A stretch of 64,000 bases of DNA from Cypionkella sp. (GTDB lineage: Bacteria; Pseudomonadota; Alphaproteobacteria; Rhodobacterales; Rhodobacteraceae). Of this stretch, positions 9,295 to 18,444 are shown piece by piece (within the stretch, counting starts at the first letter, position 1; the number at the start of each line of letters is the position of its first letter). Made by a program: the position numbers and the translations under genes. The DNA lies in NCBI RefSeq assembly GCF_028290025.1, contig NZ_JAQGKQ010000092.1, positions 1 through 64,000 on the forward strand, written 5' to 3'. The notes under the pieces are model-generated. The model was given only the letters and a program-made list of their open reading frames with translations, was not told the origin of the DNA and searched no databases.

Positions 9295-10158
9295 ATGTCT
9301 GACACCCCGTTTCAGCCGCTCGATTTCGCGCAAAACCTTGTGGTGCGTGGGCTGATCCGTGTCGGCTTACTGCTGCCATATCGTTGGCGCGTACCGCTGC
9401 TGGGGGCAATTCTGCGCGGCCCGATTGGCTGGATTGCCGGGTACCGCCGGCGGGCCGAGCTGAACTTAAAGCGCATCTGGCCGGAAATGTCGCTCAGCCA
9501 ACGCCGCAGCATCGCCTCGCAATCGCTTGATAACGCTGGACGAACGCTGATTGAGAATTACTCGACGGCGGACTTTCTCGCCCGTCAGTCCCACATTGTC
9601 CCGCATGGCCCCGGAGTGGAGGCTTTGGCGAAAGCCCAAGCAGAGGGCCGCGCGGTGATCCTCGTCTCGGGTCATTTCGGCAACTATGAGGCCGCCCGCG
9701 CCTGTCTGGTGGCGCGCGGCTATACCATCGGCGGGTTATACCGCCCGATGTCAAACAGCTACTTCAATGCGCATTACGTGCAGACCATGCAGGCGTTTGG
9801 CGGCCCGATCTTTCCGCAAGGCCGTGCTGGCACCACAGGTTTTGTGAAACATCTGAAAGCTGGCGGTCTGCTGGTGTTGCTGTTTGATCAGCGTGCGGGC
9901 CGCGATCAGATCGAATTTCTGGGCGAGCCTGCGCGCACCGCACTTTCAGCCGCCGAATTGGCGCTCCGCTATAAGGCCGATCTGATTCCGTTCTACGCCA
10001 CCCGCCAAGCCGATGGCGTAAGCTTCACCGTCGATCTCGAAGCCCCCATTCCGCACAGCACACCGCTGCAGATGACCACCGAACTGACCCGCAGCCTTGA
10101 GGCTCGCGTGAAAGCCAATCCCGGCCAATGGTTCTGGATACACCGCCGCTGGCGCTGA
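9295..10158 (+). CDS. Lysophospholipid/lauroyl acyltransferase (LpxL/HtrB family)
   Basis: This 287-residue protein belongs to the LpxL/LpxM lipid A acyltransferase family, which adds secondary acyl chains to lipid A at the inner membrane. The catalytic HX4E motif is visible as H127-FGNY-E132 in VSGHFGNYEAAR. FDQRAG near residue 200 and the terminal PGQWFWIHRRWR are also characteristic. It follows the EamA exporter by 3 bases. Family members can act on other lipids (for example ornithine lipid or phospholipid), so the exact acceptor is open. Confidence 0.88.
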   Translation: MSDTPFQPLDFAQNLVVRGLIRVGLLLPYRWRVPLLGAILRGPIGWIAGYRRRAELNLKRIWPEMSLSQRRSIASQSLDNAGRTLIENYSTADFLARQSHIVPHGPGVEALAKAQAEGRAVILVSGHFGNYEAARACLVARGYTIGGLYRPMSNSYFNAHYVQTMQAFGGPIFPQGRAGTTGFVKHLKAGGLLVLLFDQRAGRDQIEFLGEPARTALSAAELALRYKADLIPFYATRQADGVSFTVDLEAPIPHSTPLQMTTELTRSLEARVKANPGQWFWIHRRWR

Positions 10159-10294
10159 AATCAGCAGTCACAAGCTTGCACGGAACAATCCATTTTTGGC
10201 TTCGCCGCCACGTCCGATAAGCCTTGGCGGTATGGCGTTAACCGCCCGCCAAAGCCGTCAGATCAGCCTTGCAGCTGCCATCGCTGTTCTACGG

Positions 10295-11017
10295 TCACTT
10301 CAAACGTGCTGCCGCGATCACTTGCCCCGGACCCGGTCCCGCCTGCAATAGGACCACTACCGGCCCCTCGCCCGCAGGAGCCTGCATCTTCAACGGCTCC
10401 GCGCCAGCCCAAGTGCCAAGCGTCTGCCACGACGTCACAATATTATGATACGCGACCTTCAGCCCGGCATTCTCGCCGCGGTCAATATCCACCAATGCCT
10501 GATCGGTATAATGCACAAGATGCACCGAAACCGTCCCCGGTAAAGCCTGTGCCGCACTGGCCGAAATCAGCAGATCATCGCCCTGCCGGGTTAGGTTTAA
10601 GACCACCGGGCTGGGCTTTACAGCTGCCAGAGCCTTTGCCACTTCCTCGGGCTGATTGCCCGCCACCCGAGCACCACCCGCGACGATCATCTGCGGCGTA
10701 TAGATCATTTTTTCGCCCGCCGCTTTGGCATAAGCTTTCTGCCGATCGGTAAAGGCAGGCTGCCCGAAAGTATCGGTCCAGCCGATATAATCCCAGTAAT
10801 CGACATGCAACGACAAGCCGATCACTCCCGGCGTCGTCGCAAGTTTCGCCATCAACTCATCTGCAGGCGGGCAAGACACACAACCTTGCGAGGTGTAAAG
10901 TTCGACAACCACACCCTGCTCCGAGCCTTGCTGTGACTCCGCCAGCGCCGTCTTCGGCATCCCCACCGAAGCGCAAAGCGCCACAGCCCCAAACGTACTG
11001 AAAATCAGTCGCATCAT
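10295..11017 (-). CDS. DUF1223 secreted thioredoxin-like protein
   Basis: The 240-residue protein has a signal peptide (MRLIFSTFGAVALCASVGMPKTALA). A DUF1223 domain follows that begins VVVELYTSQGCVSCPPADELM, with a CVSC motif in a thioredoxin-like position, and continues with HVDYWDYIGWTD and YTPQMIVAGG. Members are periplasmic proteins of unknown substrate, presumed to have a redox role because of the CxxC. It is divergent from acnA across 250 bases that hold a 12-bp palindrome. The first two codons are both ATG, so the start may be 11014. Confidence 0.88.
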   Translation of the reverse strand: MMRLIFSTFGAVALCASVGMPKTALAESQQGSEQGVVVELYTSQGCVSCPPADELMAKLATTPGVIGLSLHVDYWDYIGWTDTFGQPAFTDRQKAYAKAAGEKMIYTPQMIVAGGARVAGNQPEEVAKALAAVKPSPVVLNLTRQGDDLLISASAAQALPGTVSVHLVHYTDQALVDIDRGENAGLKVAYHNIVTSWQTLGTWAGAEPLKMQAPAGEGPVVVLLQAGPGPGQVIAAARLK

Positions 11018-11172
11018 GGTCGTTTTCCGATCTCTGTGCCGTTTTTTGTTCTACATGATGCGAAGGCAGCCCCGCCAATCAAGGTTTTGCGAGGCACCAT
11101 CATATGATATTCACAGACAGGTTCCATGGATACCCCTAGCCGCCGATTTCGACACTGGAATAACGGCATACC

Positions 11173-11184
11173 ATTGTATACAAT
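11173..11184. promoter_or_regulatory. Perfect palindrome ATTGTATACAAT upstream of acnA
   Basis: A perfect 12-bp dyad lies about 84 bases before the acnA start and 156 bases before the DUF1223 start, in the divergent region. The core TTGTATACAA resembles operators of FCD-type GntR regulators, so a transcription factor site is plausible. The regulator is not in the window. Confidence 0.45.
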
Positions 11185-11267
11185 CTGCCGTAGAAAAAGA
11201 TGATTCCCTTGCACCAATCGCGCCCTTAGGGCAAAGCCAAAGCAATCCGTCAACCGCAGGAGGCCAC

Positions 11268-13952
11268 ATGACCGTCACCGTTGGACACGACAGCAGCAAA
11301 ACCCGCAAAACTTTAACCGCAGGCGGACAAACCGTTTCGTATTACTCGATCCCCGCCGCCGAAGCCGCTGGTTTGGGCCAATTCAGCAGATTGCCCGCCG
11401 CGCTGAAAGTGGTGCTGGAAAATATGCTGCGCTTTGAAGATGGCAAGACTGTCTCGGTTGACGACATCAAGGCGTTTTCGGATTGGGGCAAACTCGCAGG
11501 TAAAAACCCACGCGAGATCGCCTACCGCCCCGCCCGTGTGCTGATGCAGGATTTTACTGGCGTGCCTGCCGTGGTTGATTTGGCCGCGATGCGTGACGGC
11601 ATCAAGGGCTTGGGCGGCGATGCGCAGCGCATCAACCCCTTGGCTCCGGTCGATCTGGTCATCGACCACTCGGTGATGATTGACGAATTCGGCACCCCGC
11701 GCGCCTTCCAAGCCAACGTGGACCGCGAATATGAACGCAATATGGAGCGTTATGTTTTCCTGAAATGGGGCCAGAACGCCTTCAACAACTTCCGCGTTGT
11801 GCCTCCGGGAACCGGGATTTGCCACCAAGTAAACCTCGAATATCTCGCCCAAACGGTTTGGAGCGATACCGACCAAGACGGCAACATGGTCGCCTACCCC
11901 GATACCCTCGTTGGCACCGACAGCCACACCACCATGGTCAACGGCCTCGCAGTGCTGGGTTGGGGCGTTGGCGGTATTGAGGCTGAGGCTGCGATGCTCG
12001 GTCAACCAGTCTCCATGCTGATCCCGGAAGTCGTCGGCTTCAAACTGACAGGCGAGATGATTGAAGGCACCACCGCCACCGATCTGGTGCTGAAAGTCGT
12101 GCAAATGCTGCGCAAACATGGCGTGGTAAGCAAGTTTGTCGAGTTCTACGGTGACGGTCTGGACCGCCTGCCCCTAGCCGACCGCGCCACCATTGCCAAC
12201 ATGGCGCCAGAATATGGCGCTACCTGCGGTTTCTTCCCGATCGACGGCGAGACCATCCGCTACCTGCGCAACACTGGCCGCGACGAGGGCCGCATTGCCT
12301 TGGTCGAGGCTTATGCCAAAGCCAACGGCATGTGGCGCGACGCGAACTATGATCCGATCTACACCAGCACGCTTTCACTGGATATGGGCACCATCGTTCC
12401 GGCGATTTCCGGCCCGAAACGCCCGCAAGACTACGTGCCGCTGACCGATGCGAAAGCCTCGTTCACCACCGAGATGGCTGGCTCTTTCAAGCGGCCGATG
12501 GGCACCGAAGTCGCTGTCAAAGACCATGATTTTACCATGTCATCTGGCAAAGTGGTGATCGCCTCGATCACCTCCTGCACCAACACGTCGAATCCATCCG
12601 TAATGATCGGCGCTGGCCTTGTCGCCCGTAAAGCCCGCGCGTTGGGTCTGAAGTCAAAGCCTTGGGTGAAAACCTCGCTCGCCCCCGGCAGCCAAGTCGT
12701 TAGCGAATATCTCAACGCCGCAGGCTTGCAAGAAGACCTTGACGCGATTGGTTTCAACCTTGTCGGCTATGGCTGCACCACTTGTATCGGCAACTCCGGC
12801 CCGCTGGACGCTGCGATTTCGGCGGCGATCACCGAAGGCGATCTGGTCGCCACCGCAGTCCTTTCCGGCAACCGCAACTTTGAGGGTCGTATCAGCCCCG
12901 ACGTGCGCGCCAACTATCTGGCCAGCCCGCCCTTGGTCGTGGCTTACGCCCTCGCAGGCGATATGAACATCGACATCACCACCGAACCTTTGGGCATGGG
13001 CACCGATGGCCCGGTCTATCTGAAAGACGTTTGGCCGACCAACAAGGAAATTTCAGACCTTGTCGAGGCCACTGTCACCCGCGCCGCGTTCCAGAAGAAA
13101 TATGCCGACGTGTTCAAGGGTGATGAGAAATGGCAGGCCGTCAAGGTCACCGATTCCGAGACCTACGACTGGCCCGCGTCTTCGACCTATATCCAAAACC
13201 CACCGTATTTCCGTGGCATGGCAAAAACGCCCGGCGTGATCAGCAACATTGAAAACGCCCGCGTTCTGGCTTTGCTCGGCGATATGATCACTACCGACCA
13301 CATCTCGCCTGCTGGGTCGTTCAAGACCCTCACTCCCGCCGGTAAGTATCTGACCGAACGGCAAGTTCCGGTATCCGAGTTCAACTCGTATGGCGCACGT
13401 CGTGGCAACCACGAAGTGATGATGCGTGGCACCTTCGCCAACATCCGCATCAAGAATGAGATGCTGGATGGCGTCGAAGGCGGCTACACCAAAGGCCCGG
13501 ACGGCGTGCAAACCTCGATCTTCGACGCGTCGATGGCCTACCAAGCGCAAGGCACCCCCTTGGTAATCTTCGGCGGCATCGAATACGGCGCAGGCTCGTC
13601 GCGCGACTGGGCCGCCAAAGGCACCGCACTTCTCGGTGTCAAAGCTGTCATCGCCGAAAGCTTCGAGCGTATCCACCGCTCCAACCTTGTCGGCATGGGC
13701 GTGATCCCGTTTGAGTTCACTGGCAAGGACAACCGCAAAACCCTCGGGTTGAAAGGCGACGAAACCGTCAGCATCGACGGCCTCGCCGGCGATCTAAAGC
13801 CGCTGTCCACTGTGCCCTGCACCATCACCTATGCCGATGGCACAGTGAAAGTGATCGAGATCAAGTGCCGCATCGACACCGAGATTGAGATTGAATACGT
13901 CGAACACGGCGGTGTTCTGCACTACGTGCTGCGCGACCTCGCCTCGCGCTAA
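11268..13952 (+). CDS. acnA: Aconitate hydratase A
   Basis: Aconitase isomerises citrate to isocitrate through cis-aconitate in the TCA cycle, using a [4Fe-4S] cluster. The 894-residue length fits the AcnA/IRP1 branch. The cluster cysteines are Cys437 (SITSCTNTSNPSV) and Cys503 and Cys506 (GYGCTTCIGNSGPL). The swivel domain contains GAGSSRDWAAKG near residue 770. The start is the ATG at 11268 behind GCAGGAGG. An open frame upstream to 11016 overlaps the divergent DUF1223 promoter region and is not part of the protein. A terminator follows. Regulation through the palindrome at 11173 is possible. Confidence 0.96.
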   Translation: MTVTVGHDSSKTRKTLTAGGQTVSYYSIPAAEAAGLGQFSRLPAALKVVLENMLRFEDGKTVSVDDIKAFSDWGKLAGKNPREIAYRPARVLMQDFTGVPAVVDLAAMRDGIKGLGGDAQRINPLAPVDLVIDHSVMIDEFGTPRAFQANVDREYERNMERYVFLKWGQNAFNNFRVVPPGTGICHQVNLEYLAQTVWSDTDQDGNMVAYPDTLVGTDSHTTMVNGLAVLGWGVGGIEAEAAMLGQPVSMLIPEVVGFKLTGEMIEGTTATDLVLKVVQMLRKHGVVSKFVEFYGDGLDRLPLADRATIANMAPEYGATCGFFPIDGETIRYLRNTGRDEGRIALVEAYAKANGMWRDANYDPIYTSTLSLDMGTIVPAISGPKRPQDYVPLTDAKASFTTEMAGSFKRPMGTEVAVKDHDFTMSSGKVVIASITSCTNTSNPSVMIGAGLVARKARALGLKSKPWVKTSLAPGSQVVSEYLNAAGLQEDLDAIGFNLVGYGCTTCIGNSGPLDAAISAAITEGDLVATAVLSGNRNFEGRISPDVRANYLASPPLVVAYALAGDMNIDITTEPLGMGTDGPVYLKDVWPTNKEISDLVEATVTRAAFQKKYADVFKGDEKWQAVKVTDSETYDWPASSTYIQNPPYFRGMAKTPGVISNIENARVLALLGDMITTDHISPAGSFKTLTPAGKYLTERQVPVSEFNSYGARRGNHEVMMRGTFANIRIKNEMLDGVEGGYTKGPDGVQTSIFDASMAYQAQGTPLVIFGGIEYGAGSSRDWAAKGTALLGVKAVIAESFERIHRSNLVGMGVIPFEFTGKDNRKTLGLKGDETVSIDGLAGDLKPLSTVPCTITYADGTVKVIEIKCRIDTEIEIEYVEHGGVLHYVLRDLASR

Positions 13953-13983
13953 CATCGAAACTCATCTTTGAATTGTGTCAAAA

Positions 13984-14006
13984 CAAGCACCCTTTATGGG
14001 TGCTTG
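13984..14006 (+). terminator. acnA terminator
   Basis: CAAGCACCC and GGGTGCTTG form a perfect 9-bp stem with a 5-base loop TTTAT, starting 32 bases after the acnA stop and followed by TTGCATTT. Confidence 0.8.
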
Positions 14007-14374
14007 TTGCATTTATGGGCTGAACCGAAAGGTATTGTTTCCGAAACAGAAACACATTGTTGCCTTATTGGAAACAATCGGAAACTTATTCTAAACGCTG
14101 ACTACAGCGAAAATCCAAAAGCGTCGGTTCGCAGCCTAGCTATATTAACCTATTGAAAAGATGTGGTATTATATCAGAGCACCATGGTGTTATTATTTAA
14201 GACATCGCTCTTCGGACACATGACAATAAAATTGGAACACATTTTAAACATATTACATGGCTTTATGATCGCTCTATCTGTGGTTGTGATTTTTCTTTTG
14301 CAGGGTATATTTTATGCGGAGTGTTGAGGACTCAGTCTACCTTAAGGCGATATTTCGCATGTTATGGAGTGGTT
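14007..14374. other. AT-rich intergenic stretch before the Hint gene
   Basis: No gene is seen in these 368 bases. The stretch is markedly AT-rich compared with its surroundings. It holds an exact 9-bp inverted pair, ATTGTTTCC (14034-14042) and GGAAACAAT (14070-14078), and a further GGAAAC copy at 14080. The promoter of the Hint-domain gene must lie here or nearer its start, but no clear -35/-10 pair stands out. Confidence 0.5.
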
Positions 14375-15544
14375 ATGCCCGATCGTATCAGAGACATTGA
14401 ACTGTATGAAAACCAAGGTGCTGCCCTGACCTTGGGTGCGACCCAAGTCGTCAACTATTCGAATTTTAACACTTCCACTTCTGCGGAAGTCACATTCGAC
14501 GATTCTACTCCGAACAATGGAGCTTGGAACGCAGGCGAGTCCGCGACGATTGGCGGCGATCCGGCAACGCTGGTCGGCACCGGCGTGACTTATTTCGGCA
14601 TCAAGGTCGAACTTCTTGGCATTCCCTTAGCAGATCTGCAACTGAGCACACCGGTCAACACCGCTTTGCTGACTGTCGACGGTGTCCAGGTGCTCCATTT
14701 CTACAATGACGATGGCTCAGAGACCGATCCCGCAGTCCTACTAGACGGGCTTGTGACGCAATTGGTAACTCAGCTCAGCTCCGGCATTCCTCCTCTCTTG
14801 CAAGGTTTGGTAAACGGCATTCTGGCCAATCCACTGCAGTATGTGCAAAATAACGCCCTGCTGACCACTACGATTACCGCAGGTGGTGCGGTGCCTTTCG
14901 TGCCGTGCTTCACCGCTGGCACGATGATCCTGACACGCTCGGGTGAGGTCGCTGTCGAGGATTTGCGGGTTGGCGATCTGGTGTTGACGGTCGATAACGG
15001 CTTTCGGCCAATCCGCTGGATCGGTCGCCGTCGCTTGTCTCCCCGCCAGTTAGAGCTTTCGCCGCAGTTGCGCCCGATACGCATTGAAGCGGGCGCTTTG
15101 GGCAACGATCTGCCAGTGCGCCCACTGACGGTGTCACCACAGCATCGCTGTCTGATCCGCTCGGAAATGGCCCGCCGCATTTCGGGTGAACGTGAGGTGC
15201 TGGTAGCAGCGAAGCATCTGCTAAGCGTTGACGGCGTGTCGATTGTGGATGATGGCACTCCAGTCACCTACGTGCACCTGCTGCTCGATGCACACGAACT
15301 GCTGATTTCTGAAGGCACCCCTACCGAATCGTTCTTTGTCGGACCGATGGCGATGTCAGGGGTATCTGCCAGTGACCGGCTTGAAATCATGTCGCTATTT
15401 CCCGCGCTTTGTGACGAGAGCGCTCACAACGTAATGCCGCCCGCGCGGAAATTCCTCGCCGGTCACATCGCGAAATCCATCGTAGCAAGTGCAGTCAAGG
15501 AAACCCGACCTGTCATCGAGAGCCGAAATTACACCCGTGCCTAA
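14375..15544 (+). CDS. Hedgehog/intein (Hint) domain protein
   Basis: The 389-residue product has an N-terminal region of about 175 residues rich in Thr, Asn and Gly. A Hint domain follows, starting at Cys178 in VPCFTAGTMILTRSGEVAVEDLRVGDLVLT and including the SPQHRCLIRSEMA block. This type (Hint_2) is multiplied in Rhodobacteraceae, where it sits at the C-terminus of secreted or surface proteins. The Hint fold can catalyse self-cleavage at the cysteine, but activity is not shown for this subgroup. No signal peptide is visible, so export could be type I. GGAG lies 6 bases before the ATG at 14375. Confidence 0.85.
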   Translation: MPDRIRDIELYENQGAALTLGATQVVNYSNFNTSTSAEVTFDDSTPNNGAWNAGESATIGGDPATLVGTGVTYFGIKVELLGIPLADLQLSTPVNTALLTVDGVQVLHFYNDDGSETDPAVLLDGLVTQLVTQLSSGIPPLLQGLVNGILANPLQYVQNNALLTTTITAGGAVPFVPCFTAGTMILTRSGEVAVEDLRVGDLVLTVDNGFRPIRWIGRRRLSPRQLELSPQLRPIRIEAGALGNDLPVRPLTVSPQHRCLIRSEMARRISGEREVLVAAKHLLSVDGVSIVDDGTPVTYVHLLLDAHELLISEGTPTESFFVGPMAMSGVSASDRLEIMSLFPALCDESAHNVMPPARKFLAGHIAKSIVASAVKETRPVIESRNYTRA

Positions 15545-15647
15545 ACCCGACGATAGGCAGCGGGGCAAGACCAGTTGGTGGATCTTGCCCTGCATTGCTA
15601 TCGGTACGGCGATTTGGGTGGCTGTCATTTACGCGATTTTTACTTAG
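15537..15647 (+). CDS. Possible 36-residue membrane protein
   Basis: A short frame starting GTG overlaps the last 8 bases of the Hint gene. It encodes MPKPDDRQRGKTSWW followed by a single hydrophobic helix (ILPCIAIGTAIWVAVIYAIF) with the positive charges on the N-terminal side. The stop overlap suggests translational coupling. The start codon is weak and no clear ribosome-binding site precedes it, so it may be chance. Confidence 0.35.
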   Translation: MPKPDDRQRGKTSWWILPCIAIGTAIWVAVIYAIFT

Positions 15648-15782
15648 GTCAAACGCAGCACCTACGTACTGCCAGCTAAACCGAAACAGTTTGTTGCAAA
15701 ATCAGATGCTGCCAGCGGCGGTCGGCTTATGTTCTTGTTAGGTTCTCAGTGGCAATGTGTATGAGAACATAAGGTGTTTTCA

Positions 15783-15920
15783 ATGCCACAACGCTTTGCG
15801 CCGCTTGCGCCACCAAAACCTCGTCCTGCAGCGGTTTCCGCTCAGTTCATCCAAGCCCTGCCGATGGGTGAGCTATGTATTCTCGCACTGGTCGCGATGG
15901 TCGTGTTTGGGTTGATCTGA
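15783..15920 (+). CDS. Small 45-residue membrane protein
   Basis: The product begins MPQRFAPLAPPKPRPAA and ends with one hydrophobic helix (LCILALVAMVVFGLI), giving a basic proline-rich cytoplasmic head and a C-terminal membrane anchor. AAGGTG at 15771-15776 is an ideally spaced ribosome-binding site. A 7-bp inverted pair, GTTCTCA (15742-15748) and TGAGAAC (15762-15768), lies just upstream and could be an operator or leader hairpin. Function unknown. Confidence 0.5.
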   Translation: MPQRFAPLAPPKPRPAAVSAQFIQALPMGELCILALVAMVVFGLI

Positions 15921-15931
15921 TCTGTCTGCGA

Positions 15932-16327
15932 TCAGCCGCTGCAGGCAATCGCACTCGTAGACAATGGCCACAGCGTGAACGCCCCGCCATCTTCAGCACG
16001 GCACGTCAAAATCGGGCGATTGTAGCCGTTGTTGTAGAACAGACACTCCACCACCACACCCGCTTGGCTGCCGGTCATAAGATTGACGATCTCAAACGCC
16101 GGGCCAAAGCTCATGCGCACCGGCACACCTGAACAAGCCGCAATCACCACGCCCTGCCCGTCCGCCGCAATCGTCACACGGTCATTTTGCAGCGCCGCAG
16201 CGCCGCCAGTGCGACCGACCCGCTCATAACTTCCGGCAAAATAAGACGGCCCGGGCGTGCCGGGTTTGGCCAACACGGGTCCGGCCAGCAAGCTCAAACC
16301 TATAAGCCATCCCAATTGTAGCTTCAT
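15932..16327 (-). CDS. Secreted hypothetical protein at the end of the ccm operon
   Basis: The 131-residue product has a clear signal peptide (MKLQLGWLIGLSLLAGPVLA) and a mature part of about 110 residues. That part has three cysteines spaced as AACSG, VECLF and LTCRA, plus a final ACSG, which suggests disulfide bonds in the periplasm. I do not recognise the family. The start overlaps the ccmG stop by four bases (ATGA), so it is translated with the cytochrome c maturation genes. A periplasmic redox or haem-related role is possible but only inferred from context. Confidence 0.75.
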   Translation of the reverse strand: MKLQLGWLIGLSLLAGPVLAKPGTPGPSYFAGSYERVGRTGGAAALQNDRVTIAADGQGVVIAACSGVPVRMSFGPAFEIVNLMTGSQAGVVVECLFYNNGYNRPILTCRAEDGGAFTLWPLSTSAIACSG

Positions 16328-16857
16328 TCTGCCAAAGCCTTTTCCAATTCTGGCCGGAAGCGTTGCAAATAATCATCCCCCACCATCGGCCCGATAAACT
16401 TGTAAGCAACCGAGCCATCACCGCGCAAAATGAACGTCTCGGGCGGCGCCGTCACCCCCCAATCCAGCCGCGTCTTGCCCTTCGGATCAAACGCAATCGC
16501 CGCAAACGGGTTGCCATCATCCGCCAAAAACGCCGCCGCATCATCGGCACGGTCCATCATATTGACACCCACCACATGAATACCCTCGGCCGCGAGCGCC
16601 TTCAACGTGCCATTCTCAGCCCGACACGGCGGACACCAACTCGCCCAGAAATTCACCACCGTCACCTTGCCGTCGCGCAGATCAGCGTCGGTCAGCGCCG
16701 GAAACCCCGGCAACACCCCCGCGTTCAAAGCCGGAGCCTGCTTGTTGATGAACACCGACGGCAGGTTCTCTGGGTCACTCCGCTGCATCCCCACATAAAA
16801 CATTACCGCCAGCCCCGCGAACAACAGCGGCGGCAGATACATCAACCACTTACCCAT
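16324..16857 (-). CDS. ccmG: Thiol:disulfide interchange protein CcmG (DsbE)
   Basis: CcmG is a membrane-anchored periplasmic thioredoxin that reduces the CxxCH cysteines of apocytochrome c before haem attachment. The 177-residue product has an N-terminal anchor (residues 3-24) and the active site WASWCPPCRAE with Cys75 and Cys78. It also has the family segment GVNMMDRADDAAAFLADDGNPF and the cis-proline region APPETFIL. The ATG at 16857 overlaps the ccmD end by 8 bases and is preferred to an upstream start at 16896 inside ccmD. It is the fifth gene of the ccm operon. Confidence 0.93.
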   Translation of the reverse strand: MGKWLMYLPPLLFAGLAVMFYVGMQRSDPENLPSVFINKQAPALNAGVLPGFPALTDADLRDGKVTVVNFWASWCPPCRAENGTLKALAAEGIHVVGVNMMDRADDAAAFLADDGNPFAAIAFDPKGKTRLDWGVTAPPETFILRGDGSVAYKFIGPMVGDDYLQRFRPELEKALAE

Positions 16858-17023
16858 TCGACTTCTCCACCTTAGCCGCATCTGCCCGCGCTTCAACCTC
16901 AGCCAATGCCCGCTTCACCCGCGCCGATTTCCATAACGACAGCGCCACCAGCACCACGATCAACGCAATCGACGCCGCATAAGACCCGATCACCGCCACC
17001 GCATATTTACCAAGTTCCATCAT
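16850..17023 (-). CDS. ccmD: Haem exporter protein CcmD
   Basis: The 57-residue product begins MMELGKYAVAVIGSYAASIALIVVLVALSLW. It has one membrane helix followed by a basic cytoplasmic tail RVKRALAEVEARAD, the standard CcmD pattern. CcmD helps release haem-loaded CcmE from the CcmABCD complex. Its start overlaps the ccmC stop (ATGA), and its end overlaps ccmG. Identification rests on length, topology and position between ccmC and ccmG. Confidence 0.88.
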   Translation of the reverse strand: MMELGKYAVAVIGSYAASIALIVVLVALSLWKSARVKRALAEVEARADAAKVEKSNG

Positions 17024-17760
17024 GCCAACCGCTCCCGCGCCAGCAGCGCCGCCACCCGCCGCGCCCTGATTTCCGTCCGCGTCCGCAGCAAAACCAGCGT
17101 CACGAACAACAGCACAAACCCCGCGATGCAGACATAGAGCGGTGAGGAATAAACGTCCGCCACATGCTCCTCGCGGTCCAGCGACAGGCTCGCGCCCTGA
17201 TGCAGCCCTTGGTTCCAAAACAGCACCGCATAGCGCGACAGAAACGCGAACACCGACCCCACGATGCAAAGCACGCTCGTCAGATCAGCCGCCGTATCGG
17301 GGTCTTCGACAGCCTCCCACAGCGCGATATAACCCAAATAAAACAACGCCAAAATCAAAAACGAAGTCAGCCGAGGATCCCACGCCCACCAAGTCCCCCA
17401 CATCGGCTGCCCCCAGATCGCCCCGGTCACCAGCCCAATCAGTGTGAACGTCAACCCCACCGGAGCCGCCGCTTTTGCCGACAAAGCCGAGACGTGATGC
17501 CGCCGGATCAGCCAGATCAGCGACGCCACCAGCATCATCATCCAAGCCGAAATCGCCATCATCGCCGCTGGCACATGCAGGTAAATGATCTTCACCGTAG
17601 AGCCAAACTTATCCGCATCCGGCGTGAAAAACACCCCCCAGACCAGCCCTGTTACCAGACAAATCAGCGCCGCCCCAGTCACCCACGGCAACAGCGCACC
17701 CGACGCCTGCATGAACCGCTTCGGGTTCGCATATTCCCAGATCGACATTGTCATCCCCAT
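17020..17760 (-). CDS. ccmC: Haem ABC transporter permease CcmC
   Basis: CcmC presents haem to the chaperone CcmE in the periplasm. The 246-residue protein has six membrane segments and the tryptophan-rich haem-handling motif WGTWWAWDPRLTS at residues 121-133. The conserved histidine segments are IIYLHVPAAMM (His62) and NQGLHQGASL. A start at residue 5 (MSIWEYANPKRF) is also possible. It sits between ccmB and ccmD on the minus strand with a four-base overlap to ccmD. Confidence 0.95.
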   Translation of the reverse strand: MGMTMSIWEYANPKRFMQASGALLPWVTGAALICLVTGLVWGVFFTPDADKFGSTVKIIYLHVPAAMMAISAWMMMLVASLIWLIRRHHVSALSAKAAAPVGLTFTLIGLVTGAIWGQPMWGTWWAWDPRLTSFLILALFYLGYIALWEAVEDPDTAADLTSVLCIVGSVFAFLSRYAVLFWNQGLHQGASLSLDREEHVADVYSSPLYVCIAGFVLLFVTLVLLRTRTEIRARRVAALLARERLA

Positions 17761-17787
17761 CTCAGCACCCGTCTTAGCACGTCAAAC

Positions 17788-18444
17788 TCAGCGCAGGTTG
17801 ACGCGGATTGCCGCAGCCGAGGCGAACGGCAGCAGCGCCACCGCCCCCGCCGTAATCGCCGCCAGCAGTGCCAAGGGCGTGCCTACCGCCAAACCCGCCC
17901 CGCCGCGCTTCACAACTTCGGCACCAAAAATCAACGTCGGCATGTACAAAGGCAGCACCAGCAGGCTCATCAACAGCCCGCCGCGCTTCACCCCCACCGT
18001 CAGCGCCGCGCCAAACGCCCCGATCACCGACAGCGCAGGCGTCCCCAGCGCCAAACTCAACACCAGCCAGCGATACCCCGCCGCATCCAAGTTCAACAGC
18101 AGCCCCAGCACCGGTGAGGCCAGCACCAGCGGCAGCCCGGTCACCAGCCAATGCGCCAGCGATTTCACCGCCACCACAGCCTCCAATGGCATCGGCGAGG
18201 TCGCAAGCAAGTCCAGCGAGCCATCCTCATAATCCAGCGCGAAAATCCGGTCGAGCGACAGCAAACATGCCAGCAGCGCGCCGACCCACAAAATCCCCGG
18301 CGCAATCCGCGCTAAAACCACAGGCTCCGGCCCCACCCCCAGCGGCACGATCACCGCCACCAGCAGGAAAAATGCCAGCCCGAGGCCAAAGCCGCCGCCC
18401 GCCCGCACCGCCAGCCGCAAATCCCGGATCAACAAAGCGATCAT
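17788..18444 (-). CDS. ccmB: Haem exporter membrane subunit CcmB
   Basis: The 218-residue protein has six hydrophobic segments and the typical CcmB sequence [23 protein letters not shown] at the start. [20 protein letters not shown] follows at residues 60-80. CcmB is the membrane partner of the CcmA ATPase. The complex uses ATP to free holo-CcmE. The start overlaps the ccmA stop by four bases. Confidence 0.94.
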   Translation of the reverse strand: MIALLIRDLRLAVRAGGGFGLGLAFFLLVAVIVPLGVGPEPVVLARIAPGILWVGALLACLLSLDRIFALDYEDGSLDLLATSPMPLEAVVAVKSLAHWLVTGLPLVLASPVLGLLLNLDAAGYRWLVLSLALGTPALSVIGAFGAALTVGVKRGGLLMSLLVLPLYMPTLIFGAEVVKRGGAGLAVGTPLALLAAITAGAVALLPFASAAAIRVNLR

